This document shows positions 1-10,557 of a stretch of DNA of 30,000 bases, piece by piece. Made by a program: the position numbers and the translations under genes. The number at the start of each line of letters is the position of its first letter. The first letter of the stretch is position 1. A model generated the notes under the pieces. That model had not been told where the DNA came from. It saw nothing but the letters and a program-made list of their open reading frames with translations, and made no database searches. Origin of the DNA: CADEFF01 sp964569315 (GTDB lineage: Bacteria > Pseudomonadota > Alphaproteobacteria > Dongiales > Dongiaceae); assembly GCA_964569315.1 (NCBI GenBank), contig CAZMUZ010000037.1:1-30000 (forward strand), given 5' to 3'.

Positions 1-5
1 AGGGC

Positions 6-407
6 ATGCATGACGTGCTCTATGCCATCTCCTTCGGCAATTGGTGGCCCCTGCATGCCCGGAGGATCCGCAAGCTCGGCATCGAGGATCTCGCCATACT
101 CAACGGGCAACCGGACGACCAGCCGCCCGCGATGATGGCCTGGAAAGAACCCGCCGCCGTCGCCGAGGCCGCCGACCGGCTGGTTGTGCATCTCGAAAGC
201 CGAAATCGCAAGGTCGGGTTCCTCGTCAGGGCGTTCAACAAGCAATCCGGCAACGCGGACGAAGCGGCCACGGAAATGGGTCTCGCCTTCCGGCCGGGGG
301 AAGGCGGCTGGGCCATCCTCGCGCAGGATATGCGCATTCTTGCAAGCGTGTGCCGCTGGCTGAAAGCGGAGGGCGCGCCCCGACTGACCTTCGTCCAGAA
401 TCTCTGA
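6..407 (+). CDS. Unrecognised hypothetical protein (5' end uncertain)
   Basis: I do not recognise this 133-residue protein. It is predicted soluble, with no signal peptide or membrane segment. It has an aromatic N-terminus (FGNWWPL), a basic stretch (HARRIRKL) and a C-terminal half with RPGEGGW and SVCRWLKAEG. An AGGG lies directly before the ATG, too close to be a good ribosome site. No in-frame stop separates the ATG from the window edge, so the real start may lie outside. It converges on acnA, about 110 bases away. The reading frame looks genuine because its third-position GC bias resembles its neighbours and the overlapping frames give arginine/proline-rich shadow proteins. Function is unknown. 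Confidence 0.55.
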   Translation: MHDVLYAISFGNWWPLHARRIRKLGIEDLAILNGQPDDQPPAMMAWKEPAAVAEAADRLVVHLESRNRKVGFLVRAFNKQSGNADEAATEMGLAFRPGEGGWAILAQDMRILASVCRWLKAEGAPRLTFVQNL

Positions 408-413
408 CGCGCC

Positions 414-452
414 GTCCTTTCCGGGTTGCACCGTCCCGATCCGGAAAAGGAC
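414..452. terminator. Imperfect hairpin between the convergent gene ends
   Basis: GTCCTTTCCGG (414-424) pairs with CCGGAAAAGGAC (441-452) with one bulged base around a 16-base loop. It lies between the convergent 3' ends of the first gene and acnA. Neither side carries a clear T-run, so terminator function is only plausible. Confidence 0.3.
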
Positions 453-516
453 TGCGGCCGGGCGGGCGGTCACCCATCACGAGAGGGGGACCCGCTCCGC
501 GCCGGGATATCAGGCG

Positions 517-3210
<2,694 letters not shown>

Positions 3211-3272
3211 GGCGGGAATCTCCTGTCAGCCAGGCGCGAAAGGCGGCGAGCTTGTAGCGGGACGTTGAAAGG

Positions 3273-3288
3273 ACAGCGAATGCGCTGT
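3273..3288. promoter_or_regulatory. Inverted repeat upstream of acnA
   Basis: ACAGCG-AATG-CGCTGT is a perfect 6-base inverted repeat with a 4-base spacer, 63-78 bases before the acnA start codon. The position suits an operator or the leader of the acnA transcript. I do not recognise a regulator for it. Confidence 0.3.
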
Positions 3289-3660
3289 GGTAATTTCATA
3301 ACATGCGAGGGCCGGGAGCGGCGAGCGATGCCGCAGGGACCGATCCTGCCAGTCCTGCCGCGCGAAGTGAATTGCGAAGCTCGACGCGCCGCAACCACCA
3401 CAATTTCGCCATTATCGGGGCTTAATCGCGCCATGATAGGTGCCTAGCTTCGCACCCGTCGGAGATCTTCCCTCTCCGACGATAGAGGCGCACCAGTCCG
3501 CCTCGAACATGGCCCCCAAGGCTGGAACATGGATGCCCGTTCAGCTTCCCCCAAACGAGCATCCCATCGACGGCGCCGCGCTCCCGTCCCATCCCCGGGG
3601 GCGCGGCGCCAACCGATCCCGGCCCCGGCTTCCTGATCCCGTTCCGCGGCGTCGCGCCCC

Positions 3661-3691
3661 CCCGCGCGTCTCGCCCCCCGCGCGTCTCGCC
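3661..3691 (+). repeat. Short tandem repeat, period 16
   Basis: CCCGCGCGTCTCGCC occurs at 3661-3675 and again at 3677-3691. It sits in the GC-rich leader upstream of ccmA. No function is evident. Confidence 0.6.
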
Positions 3692-3836
3692 AATGACGAA
3701 GCTCCTGCGCTAAGCTCCGGGCGGCGCGAGCGCCGGTCTTGCGGCCTCGCCACTTCCTTGGGGTTCCTCGTCCCGTGGCCCAGATTCCGCGCCGCGGCCC
3801 TCTCCGGCCGTCACCGATCCGTCATCGCCGCCGCGC

Positions 3837-4460
3837 ATGGCCCTGCTGACCGCCAGCGGGCTCGCCTGCCGGCGCGGCGACCGGCTGGTTTTCGAGGATG
3901 TCGGTTTCTCGCTCGCGCCGGGCGGGCTGCTGCGCATCGCCGGCCCGAACGGCAGCGGCAAGACGAGCCTGCTGCGCCTCGTCGCCGGCCTCGCCCCCGC
4001 CGCCGCCGGCCGCATCGAATGGCAAAGCGCCGCTTCCGAAACGGGCGGCGAATGGCAGCGGCAGCCCCGCTTCCTCGGGCATCTGGACGCGCTGAAGCCG
4101 GTGCTGACCGTGCGCGAGAACCTTGCCGCCGCCGCCGGCATCGCCGGCATCCCCGATCCCGCGATCGCGGCGGCGATCCGCCGGCTGGCGCTCGACGCGC
4201 TCGCCGACCTTCCGGTGCGGTTCCTCTCCGCGGGCCAGCGCCGGCGCGCAGCGCTCGCCAGGCTCGTCCTCGGTCCCGCGGCGCTCTGGCTCCTCGACGA
4301 GCCGACCACCAATCTCGACGGCGCCGGTGTCGCGGCCTTCCTCGCGCTCCTCGCCGAGCATCGGCAACAGGGCGGCATGGCGCTCGTTGCGACGCACGAC
4401 GATCTGGCCCTCGACCCGAGCGGCCGGCTCGAGCTCGGCCGCTCGCGAGCCGCGCCATGA
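3837..4460 (+). CDS. ccmA: Haem exporter ATP-binding protein CcmA
   Basis: ATPase of the CcmABCD complex, which releases holo-CcmE after haem is loaded in the periplasm. The 207 residues match the family length. Walker A is GPNGSGKT (36-43), the signature is LSAGQ (130-134), Walker B is LWLLDEP (150-156) and the H-loop His is in ATHDD (near 187). The family-typical RFLGHLDALKP segment lies at 78-88. The start is ATG at 3837; the preceding bases give no strong Shine-Dalgarno, so this is chosen from alignment with other CcmA N-termini (MALLTASGLACRRG). The stop overlaps the ccmB start (ATGA at 4457-4460), indicating translational coupling. Confidence 0.95.
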   Translation: MALLTASGLACRRGDRLVFEDVGFSLAPGGLLRIAGPNGSGKTSLLRLVAGLAPAAAGRIEWQSAASETGGEWQRQPRFLGHLDALKPVLTVRENLAAAAGIAGIPDPAIAAAIRRLALDALADLPVRFLSAGQRRRAALARLVLGPAALWLLDEPTTNLDGAGVAAFLALLAEHRQQGGMALVATHDDLALDPSGRLELGRSRAAP

Positions 4461-5122
4461 GTGCCGCCTGGGCGCTCTTCCGGCGCGATCTCCATCTCGG
4501 TCTCCGGCAGGGCTCGGACGCGGCGACCGCGCTCGCCTTCTTCGTGCTGGCGGTCGCGATGTTTCCCTTCGGCATCGGTCCCGAGCCCGCGATCCTCGCG
4601 CGGATCGCGGCGGGGCTGCTCTGGGTGATCGCGCTGCTCGCCTCGCTCATCGCGCTCGAGCGGCTGTTCCAGGAGGATTATCAGGACGGCGGCCTCGATC
4701 TCCTGCTCCTGGCGCCGGCGCCGCTGCCCCTGCTGGTGCTGGCGAAGCTCGCCGCGCACTGGCTCGTCACCGGCCTGCCGATGATTCTCGTGGCACCGCT
4801 CCTCGCCTGGCTGCTGCAGCTTCCCGGCGAGGGCGTCACCATGCTGATGCTGGCGCTGCTGCTCGGCACGCCGGCCCTCGCCCTCATCGGCGCGGTCGCG
4901 GCGGCGCTGACGCTCGGCGCACGGCGCAGCGGCCTCCTCATGCCGCTGCTCGTCCTGCCGCTCTACGTGCCGGTGCTGATCTTCGGCGTGGCGGCGGTCG
5001 AGGCGTCGCTCGCGGGGCTCGACCCGACGCCGCATCTGAGCCTGCTGGCGGCGTTGCTGCTGGCGGCCTTCGCGGTCTGCCCGTGGCTCGCGGGCGTGGC
5101 GCTCCGGCAAGCGGCGGCCTGA
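4457..5122 (+). CDS. ccmB: Haem exporter membrane protein CcmB
   Basis: Integral membrane partner of CcmA in the cytochrome c maturation ABC complex. The 221 residues contain about six hydrophobic segments. Family features include FRRDLHLGLRQGSD at the N-terminus, ERLFQEDYQDGGLDLLLLAP near residues 62-81, and LVLPLYVPVLIFG in the C-terminal half. The start is the ATG overlapping the ccmA stop. A much longer in-frame reading begins at 3440, but that extension overlaps ccmA and is low-complexity. After this gene the ccm order is interrupted by a lipoprotein gene. Confidence 0.94.
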   Translation: MSAAWALFRRDLHLGLRQGSDAATALAFFVLAVAMFPFGIGPEPAILARIAAGLLWVIALLASLIALERLFQEDYQDGGLDLLLLAPAPLPLLVLAKLAAHWLVTGLPMILVAPLLAWLLQLPGEGVTMLMLALLLGTPALALIGAVAAALTLGARRSGLLMPLLVLPLYVPVLIFGVAAVEASLAGLDPTPHLSLLAALLLAAFAVCPWLAGVALRQAAA

Positions 5123-5213
5123 GGCGGCCCCGCGGGGCGATCCGCCGCCGGATGGACCGTCGTGGGGCGCGGGCCTATTCTCGGTCGCGGGGTTGGCGAG
5201 GGGGAATACTCCT

Positions 5214-5933
5214 ATGCGCTCGAACGTCCTGCTGCCGCTGCTGGCGGCGGCCTGCCTCGCGGTCGCGGCCTGCGCGCCGCAGCGCGAGCCCGATCTTTCG
5301 ACGATCCGGACGAACTACGAAACGGTCGAGGAGGGCGATGTCGGCGCCTTGCTGCATCACCTCTATCAGGCGGCGCAGAAGGCGGAGTATGCCGAGCAGG
5401 TAAGGGCTCGGATCAGCTCCGAACCCGGCTATCTCTTCACCGACGGGCAGTTGCGCCAGCGCGCGGTGCAGGCCTCGCTCGAGGCGGTCGAACATCGCAA
5501 CGAGGCGGAAGCCGCCCTCGCCCGCATCCTCGATCCGCTGCGCGCGCGCATCGCCTATCTCGAATCGCTGCATCTGCCGCAGGGCACCGGGCCTTTCGAG
5601 CAGTCGGTGCTGTTCGACACCGGGAGCGCCGCCATCCCGCAGGCCGAGACGGGCAAGATCGAGGCGGTGGCGCGTTTCGTCGCCGCCTATCCGCTTTCCG
5701 CCGTCATCGTGACCGGCTTCGCCGACTCGGTCGGCGACAAGCATGCGAACCAGGACCTTTCCCGCCGGCGCGCGGCCGCGGTGGTCGAGGCGCTGAGGGG
5801 GTTTGGCCTGCCGCCCGCCACCACCCTCGCCGTGTCGTCGGAAGGCGAGGCGCCGGGGCCGGACGACACGCCCGACATCGACAACCGTACCGTCCTCATC
5901 CGCGTCGAGGCGCACGGCGCCCCCGCGCGATAG
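5214..5933 (+). CDS. OmpA-family outer-membrane lipoprotein
   Basis: Predicted lipoprotein of 239 residues with a C-terminal OmpA-like peptidoglycan-binding domain. The signal sequence runs MRSNVLLPLLAAACLAVAAC, with VAAC as lipobox and Cys20 as the lipidated residue. The middle (about 40-130) is charged and helical. The OmpA-like domain spans about 138-230, with VLFDTGSAAIP, VTGFADSVGD, N-x-DLSRRRAAAV and a terminal DNRTVLIRV. The start is ATG 5214 rather than TTG 5193 because GAGGGGG precedes it by about 8 bases and the signal peptide then begins correctly. It lies between ccmB and ccmC on the same strand. It is not a known cytochrome c maturation component; it may simply be co-transcribed or may anchor an envelope complex. 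Confidence 0.85.
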   Translation: MRSNVLLPLLAAACLAVAACAPQREPDLSTIRTNYETVEEGDVGALLHHLYQAAQKAEYAEQVRARISSEPGYLFTDGQLRQRAVQASLEAVEHRNEAEAALARILDPLRARIAYLESLHLPQGTGPFEQSVLFDTGSAAIPQAETGKIEAVARFVAAYPLSAVIVTGFADSVGDKHANQDLSRRRAAAVVEALRGFGLPPATTLAVSSEGEAPGPDDTPDIDNRTVLIRVEAHGAPAR

Positions 5934-6064
5934 CGGCGCGCCGGCCCGGCCGACTCTGACCGCCGGCTCGCGCGGGCGCGGCCGCCGGAGGGGCTGCCGG
6001 CTCGCGCGGATTTGTCCGGCCGCGGGACTTGGCAGTGGCGGCCTGGCACGCCATTCTCGCCCCC

Positions 6065-6784
6065 ATGCTGCATCGCTTCGCCAATCCTGCGCGTTTCTCG
6101 AGAATTTCCCGCGCCATCCTGCCCTGGGTCGCGACCGCGACCGCGATCCTCTTCGCGGTCGGGCTCTATCTGGCGCTGGTGGCAGCACCGCCCGACTATC
6201 AGCAGGGCGAGACCGTGCGCATCATGTATGTGCATGTGCCGGCCGCCTGGATGTCGCTCTCGGTCTATGCGCTGGTGGCGCTCGCCTCCGCCGTCGCGCT
6301 CATCTGGCGCCATCCGCTCGCCGATCTCGTCGCGAAATCGGCCTCGCCGCTCGGCGCGGCCTTCACCTTCATCGCGCTCGTGACCGGCTCGCTCTGGGGC
6401 AAGCCGATGTGGGGCGCCTGGTGGGTGTGGGACGCGCGGCTCACCTCGATGCTGATCCTCTTCTTCCTCTATCTCGGCCATATCGCGCTCCTCAACGCCT
6501 TCGACGATCCGCAGCGCGGCAATCGCGCGGCGGCGATCCTGGCGCTGCTCGGCGTGGTCAATCTTCCGATCATCAAGTTCTCGGTCGACTGGTGGAATAC
6601 GCTGCACCAGCCGGCGAGCGTGTTCCGCATGGGCGGGCCCAGCATCGATCCCGCGATGTTGCGCCCGCTGCTCGTCATGGCGCTCGCCTTCCTCGGTTAT
6701 TTCGTCTGCCTGCTGCTGATCGGCGTCCGGGCCGATCTCGCGGCCGCGCGGCGCCGCGCCCAGCAGCTCGAACGCGCGGGATAA
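6065..6784 (+). CDS. ccmC: Haem-handling protein CcmC
   Basis: Inner-membrane protein that presents haem to CcmE. The 239 residues contain about six membrane segments. The tryptophan-rich periplasmic WWD motif is GAWWVWDARLTS (about 117-128). It is flanked by the two haem-ligand histidines, His57 in YVHVPAAW and His181 in LHQPASV, as expected of the family. ATG 6065 gives the usual N-terminus MLHRFANPARF. TTG 6029 and GTG 6035 are in frame upstream, but none of the three has a clear ribosome site, so the start is moderately uncertain. ccmD follows after about 127 bases. Confidence 0.94.
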   Translation: MLHRFANPARFSRISRAILPWVATATAILFAVGLYLALVAAPPDYQQGETVRIMYVHVPAAWMSLSVYALVALASAVALIWRHPLADLVAKSASPLGAAFTFIALVTGSLWGKPMWGAWWVWDARLTSMLILFFLYLGHIALLNAFDDPQRGNRAAAILALLGVVNLPIIKFSVDWWNTLHQPASVFRMGGPSIDPAMLRPLLVMALAFLGYFVCLLLIGVRADLAAARRRAQQLERAG

Positions 6785-6911
6785 GCCGCGCCCGCCTGCG
6801 GCGGTCGGCCGCTGGCCGGCCCCGGGCCGCCGATGCTATAAGCCGGCGGACGGGCGCACCGGCCACGGGGCCCCGCGCGCCGGCCGGCGCCCGGCATTGC
6901 AGCAACCGGAC

Positions 6912-7082
6912 ATGACGGCAGTGGAAAGCTTTCTCGAGATGGGCGGCTATGCGGCTTTCGTCTGGCCGGCCTATGGCGTCGCCGCGCTCGTGCTGGTCGG
7001 CGTCTTCCTGCAACGCTGGCGGCGGCTGCGCGCGGCCGAACGCGCGCTCGGGCCCGAGCCGAAGGAGGGGCGCCGGCGATGA
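6912..7082 (+). CDS. ccmD: Haem exporter small subunit CcmD
   Basis: Small single-pass membrane protein required for release of holo-CcmE from the CcmABC complex. The 56-residue form starts at ATG 6912 (MTAVESFLEMGGYAAFVWPAY); a TTG at 6897 could add five residues. Features: the MGGYAAFVWPAYG motif, one membrane segment (about 13-36), then a basic tail QRWRRLRAAERAL and a charged C-terminus. The stop overlaps the ccmE start (ATGA at 7079-7082). Position between ccmC and ccmE confirms the call, since proteins this short are hard to identify by sequence alone. Confidence 0.9.
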   Translation: MTAVESFLEMGGYAAFVWPAYGVAALVLVGVFLQRWRRLRAAERALGPEPKEGRRR

Positions 7083-7537
7083 CGCGCAAGCGCCAGCGTC
7101 TCGTCCTGGTCGGCGTCGCGATGCTGCTGCTCGGCGGTGCGGCAGCGCTGGTGCTGAACGCCTTCAGCGACAGCCTCGTCTTCTTCTATAGCCCGAGCGA
7201 TCTCGCCACGAAGGAAGTGCCTGTCGGCCGCGTGGTGCGAGTGGGCGGGCTGGTCGAGGAAGGCAGCGTGACGCGCGGCAGCGACGGCGCCACCGTGCAT
7301 TTCCGCATCACCGATCTCGCCCGCACGGTTTCGGTCACCTATGGCGGCGTGCTGCCGGATCTCTTCCGCGAAGGGCAGGGCGTGGTCGCCGAGGGAAAGC
7401 TCGATGCGGGCGGCGATTTCTTCGCCGATTCCGTGCTCGCGAAACATGACGAGACCTACATGCCGCCCGAGGTCGCCGACGCGCTGAAGAAGCAGGGCAC
7501 CTGGCGCGGCGCGGAAGCGGCGGAGCCGAGCCCGTGA
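7079..7537 (+). CDS. ccmE: Haem chaperone CcmE
   Basis: Periplasmic, membrane-anchored OB-fold protein that binds haem covalently and carries it to CcmF. The 152 residues begin with a basic MTRKRQR and an N-terminal anchor (about 8-28). The haem-attachment residue is His123 in LAKHDETYMPPE, with Tyr127 at the axial-ligand position. FFYSPSDL and VRVGGLVEEGSV are the usual early motifs. The His form is the classical one, not the Cys variant found in some bacteria and archaea. It overlaps ccmD by ATGA and ccmF by GTGA. Confidence 0.97.
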   Translation: MTRKRQRLVLVGVAMLLLGGAAALVLNAFSDSLVFFYSPSDLATKEVPVGRVVRVGGLVEEGSVTRGSDGATVHFRITDLARTVSVTYGGVLPDLFREGQGVVAEGKLDAGGDFFADSVLAKHDETYMPPEVADALKKQGTWRGAEAAEPSP

Positions 7538-9516
7538 TCACCGAGCTCGGCCATTTCGCGCTGGTACTCGCCTTCCTCGTGACGCTCCTCCAGGCGGTGG
7601 TGCCGATGGCCGGCGCCGCCCGCAACAATCCGCGCTGGATGGCGGTCGCCGACAGCGCCGCGCTCGTCGTCTTCGCGCTGGTGCTGTTCGCCTTCCTCGC
7701 CCTCATGCACGCCTTCGTCCGCTCCGATTTCTCGGTCGCGCTGGTGGCGGCGAACTCCCATACGCTGAAGCCGCTGCTTTACAAGATCAGCGGCGTCTGG
7801 GGGAACCACGAGGGCTCGCTGCTGCTCTGGGTGCTGATCCTGGCGCTCTATGGCGCGGGCGTGGCGCTCTTCGGCGGCCGGCTGCCGCGCCGCCTGCGCG
7901 CGCGCGTGCTCGCGGTGCAGGCGGCGATCGGGCTCGGCTTCCTCGCCTTCATGCTCTTTACCTCGAACCCCTTCGCGCGGCTCGCAGTACCGCCGGCGGA
8001 AGGCAACGACCTCAACCCGCTGCTGCAGGATCCCGGCCTCGCCTTCCATCCGCCGATGCTCTATCTCGGCTATGTCGGCTTCTCGATGACCTTCGCCTTC
8101 GCCGTCGCCGCCCTTATCGAAGGCAAGGTCGATGCGGCCTGGGCGCGCTGGGTGCGGCCCTGGGCGCTCGCCGCCTGGATCGCGCTCACCGCCGGCATCG
8201 GCCTGGGGAGCTGGTGGGCCTATTACGAGCTCGGCTGGGGCGGCTGGTGGTACTGGGATCCGGTCGAGAACGCGTCCTTCATGCCCTGGCTGCTCGGGAC
8301 AGCGCTGCTCCATTCCGCGATCGTGGTGGAGAAGCGCGACGCGCTCAAAAGCTGGACCATCCTGCTCGCGATCCTGGTCTTCGGTCTCAGCCTCGTCGGC
8401 ACCTTCCTGGTGCGCTCGGGCGTGCTGACCTCGGTCCATGCCTTCGCGACCGATCCCGCGCGCGGCGTCTTCATCCTCTTGCTGCTCATCGCCTATATCG
8501 GCGGCGCGTTGCTGCTCTATGCGGTGCGCGCGCCGCAGCTCAAGGGCGGCGGGCTCTTCAAGCCGGTGAGCCGCGAGGGCGCGTTGCTCCTGAACAACCT
8601 GCTGCTGGCGGCGGCGACCGCGACGGTCTTTCTCGGCACGCTCTATCCGCTCTTCCTCGACATGACCGGCGGCGGCGCAGTCTCGGTCGGGCCGCCCTAT
8701 TACGAGGCGACCTTCGTGCCGGTGATGCTGCCGCTGCTCCTGCTGATGGGCGTCGGCCCGTTGCTCGCCTGGAAGCGGGGCGACCTGCCCGGCGCGCTGC
8801 AGCGGCTCTGGTTCGCCGCCCTGCTCGCGGGTGCCGCGGCGCTGCTCGCCTTCTGGCTCGCCGGGGGCGAAGCGCCGCTCGCTCTCCTCGGCGTCGGTAT
8901 CGCCGCCTGGATCTTAGTCGCTTCCCTCGTCGAGCTCGCCGAGCGCATCCAGCTCTTCCGCCATCCCGCGAGCGCCGGCCGCCGGCTTCGGCAGCTCCCG
9001 CGCTCCGCCTTCGGCATGACGCTCGCCCATCTCGGCCTCGCCATCGCCATCCTCGGCATGACCGGCGCCTCCGCCTGGAAGGAGGAGCGCGTCGTCAACC
9101 TGAAGCCGGGGGCCAGCGTCGCGGTCGGCGGTTACGACTATGCGCTCGAAGGCGTGTCGCGCATCCAGGGGCCGAACTACTGGGCCTTCCGCGCGCGCTT
9201 CGCCGTCACGGAATCGGGCAGGCCGGTCGCGACGCTCGAGCCGGAGCGCCGTTTCTTCAGCGTGCAGCGCATGCCGACCACCGAGGCCGCGATCCACACC
9301 ACCGGATTCGCCGATCTCTATGCGGTGATCGGCGATCCGGACGGCAAGGGCGGCTGGACGGTGCGGATCTATCGCGAGCCGCTGGTCCCCTTCATCTGGG
9401 GCGGAATCCTTGTGATGGTGATGGGCGGCCTCGTCTCGCTTTCCGACCGGCGCTTCCGCGTCGGCGCGCCGGCTCGCGCCCGCAACGCCGCTCTCCCCGC
9501 CGCCCGCAACGCCTGA
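7534..9516 (+). CDS. ccmF: Cytochrome c haem lyase subunit CcmF
   Basis: Large inner-membrane protein that takes haem from holo-CcmE and ligates it to apocytochrome c together with CcmH/CcmI. The 660 residues and multiple membrane segments fit the family. Visible motifs: GVWGNHEGSLLLWV (87-100), the WWD motif GWGGWWYWDPVENASFMPW (234-252), and conserved histidines His172 (FHPPMLY), His260 (LLHSAIV) and His302 (TSVHAFA). A fourth His lies in the late AHLGLAIAILGM segment. The GTG start overlaps the ccmE stop by four bases. The C-terminus ends in SLSDRRFRVG, as usual, followed by a variable tail. Confidence 0.97.
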   Translation: MITELGHFALVLAFLVTLLQAVVPMAGAARNNPRWMAVADSAALVVFALVLFAFLALMHAFVRSDFSVALVAANSHTLKPLLYKISGVWGNHEGSLLLWVLILALYGAGVALFGGRLPRRLRARVLAVQAAIGLGFLAFMLFTSNPFARLAVPPAEGNDLNPLLQDPGLAFHPPMLYLGYVGFSMTFAFAVAALIEGKVDAAWARWVRPWALAAWIALTAGIGLGSWWAYYELGWGGWWYWDPVENASFMPWLLGTALLHSAIVVEKRDALKSWTILLAILVFGLSLVGTFLVRSGVLTSVHAFATDPARGVFILLLLIAYIGGALLLYAVRAPQLKGGGLFKPVSREGALLLNNLLLAAATATVFLGTLYPLFLDMTGGGAVSVGPPYYEATFVPVMLPLLLLMGVGPLLAWKRGDLPGALQRLWFAALLAGAAALLAFWLAGGEAPLALLGVGIAAWILVASLVELAERIQLFRHPASAGRRLRQLPRSAFGMTLAHLGLAIAILGMTGASAWKEERVVNLKPGASVAVGGYDYALEGVSRIQGPNYWAFRARFAVTESGRPVATLEPERRFFSVQRMPTTEAAIHTTGFADLYAVIGDPDGKGGWTVRIYREPLVPFIWGGILVMVMGGLVSLSDRRFRVGAPARARNAALPAARNA

Positions 9517-9529
9517 CGCCGGAACGCCG

Positions 9530-10066
9530 ATGCGCCGTCTCGCCTACCTGCTGCCCGTCCTGCTGTTCGCCCTGATGGCGGGCTATTTCCTGCTGCGCCT
9601 CGGCGACGGCCGCGATCCGAGCCTCCTGCCCTCCGCCCTCATCGGCAAGCCCATGCCGGCCTTCACCCTGCCGGGGCTCCCGGCCGGGGCGCCGCCGCTC
9701 GAAAGCGCCGCCCTGCTCGGCGAGCCGGCGGTGATCAATGTGTTCGCGAGCTGGTGCCTGCCTTGCCGGGCCGAGCACCCGCTGCTGATCGGGCTCGCCA
9801 GGGAGTCGGGCGTGGCCCTCTACGGCATTCTCTACAAGGACGATCCCGCGGCCGGCGCCGGCTGGCTGGCGGAGCTCGGCAATCCCTTCCGCGCGGTCGG
9901 CGTCGATCGCTCCGGCCGCACCGGCATCGATTTCGGCGTCTATGGCGTGCCGGAAACCTATGTGGTCGATCGCGAGGGGATCATCCGCTTCCGCCAGGTC
10001 GGGCCCCTCGATCCGCAGGTCATCGCCGAGAAGGTCCTGCCCTTGCTGAAGACGCTCCGGGAATGA
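9530..10066 (+). CDS. ccmG: Thiol:disulfide interchange protein CcmG (DsbE)
   Basis: Membrane-tethered periplasmic thioredoxin that keeps the CXXCH cysteines of apocytochrome c reduced. The 178 residues have an N-terminal anchor (about 5-22), then FTLPGL, then the active site ASWCLPCRAEHPLL with Cys76 and Cys79. The cis-proline region is GVYGVPETYVVDREG. CcmG proteins usually have WCxxC, matching WCLPC here. It starts 13 bases after ccmF and its stop overlaps the ccmH start (ATGA at 10063-10066). Confidence 0.96.
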   Translation: MRRLAYLLPVLLFALMAGYFLLRLGDGRDPSLLPSALIGKPMPAFTLPGLPAGAPPLESAALLGEPAVINVFASWCLPCRAEHPLLIGLARESGVALYGILYKDDPAAGAGWLAELGNPFRAVGVDRSGRTGIDFGVYGVPETYVVDREGIIRFRQVGPLDPQVIAEKVLPLLKTLRE

Positions 10067-10557
10067 CGTCGCGGGCGGCAGGACGCCTTCCGGTTCTGGC
10101 AGCGCTGCTCGCGCTCTTCCTGGCGCTCGCCGGCGCGGCCGCGCTCGCCGTCGAGCCGTCCGAGATGCTGGCCGATCCCGCGCTCGAAACGCGCGCGCGG
10201 GCGATCAGCCGCGAGATCCGCTGCCTCGTCTGCCAGAACCAGTCGATCGACGATTCGGCGGCCGATCTCGCGCGCGATCTTCGCCTCCTGGTCCGCGAAC
10301 GCCTCCTGGCCGGCGACAGCGACCGGGCGGTGCGCGATTTCCTGGTCGCACGCTATGGCGATTTCGTGCTGCTGGATCCGCCGGTTGGGCCGCGCACCTG
10401 GGGGCTCTGGTTCGGCCCGTCCGCGATCCTCGCGATCGCCGCGCTCGGCGTGACGCTCTATTTCCGCCGCCGCCGCGCCGCGCCCCCGCCGGCGCCGCTG
10501 ACGCCCGAGGAGGCGGCGCGCGTCGGGCGTCTCCTCGAGGAGGAGCGGCTGCCGTGA
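10063..10557 (+). CDS. ccmH: Cytochrome c maturation protein CcmH
   Basis: Thiol-oxidoreductase subunit of the haem ligation complex, which forms a mixed disulfide with apocytochrome c. The 164 residues contain a signal or anchor segment (about 8-29), the active site RCLVCQNQSI (Cys54 and Cys57), the three-helix periplasmic domain with DLRxLVRERLLAGDSD and FLVARYGDFVLLDPP, then a second membrane segment (about 115-134) and a short cytoplasmic tail. This is the short alphaproteobacterial CcmH (Ccl2/CycL type); the TPR part is a separate gene, ccmI. The start was placed at the ATG overlapping the ccmG stop, because the longer in-frame reading from 9754 overlaps ccmG. Confidence 0.96.
   Translation: MTSRAAGRLPVLAALLALFLALAGAAALAVEPSEMLADPALETRARAISREIRCLVCQNQSIDDSAADLARDLRLLVRERLLAGDSDRAVRDFLVARYGDFVLLDPPVGPRTWGLWFGPSAILAIAALGVTLYFRRRRAAPPPAPLTPEEAARVGRLLEEERLP

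Larger units (their letters stand above)
3211..3836. other. Divergent acnA/ccmA intergenic region
   Basis: About 626 bases without a convincing gene. The acnA-proximal part is comparatively AT-rich (around 3285-3304 and 3395-3436) and probably holds the promoters. The rest, toward ccmA, is very GC-rich and includes a 16-base direct repeat at 3661-3691. An open frame running from 3440 into ccmB is not coding before ccmB: its translation is low-complexity Arg/Pro/Ala and it overlaps the well-supported ccmA in another frame. Confidence 0.6.

Noticed and set aside
3440..4456. Apparent N-terminal extension of ccmB giving a 560-residue protein
   Set aside because: The extension is Arg/Pro-rich, overlaps the well-supported ccmA in another frame, and the normal CcmB start overlaps the ccmA stop.
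6785..6911. Promoter at GCTATAAG (near 6834) before ccmD
   Set aside because: The -10-like sequence has no recognisable -35 at the right distance and lies inside a tightly ordered operon; support is too thin to annotate.
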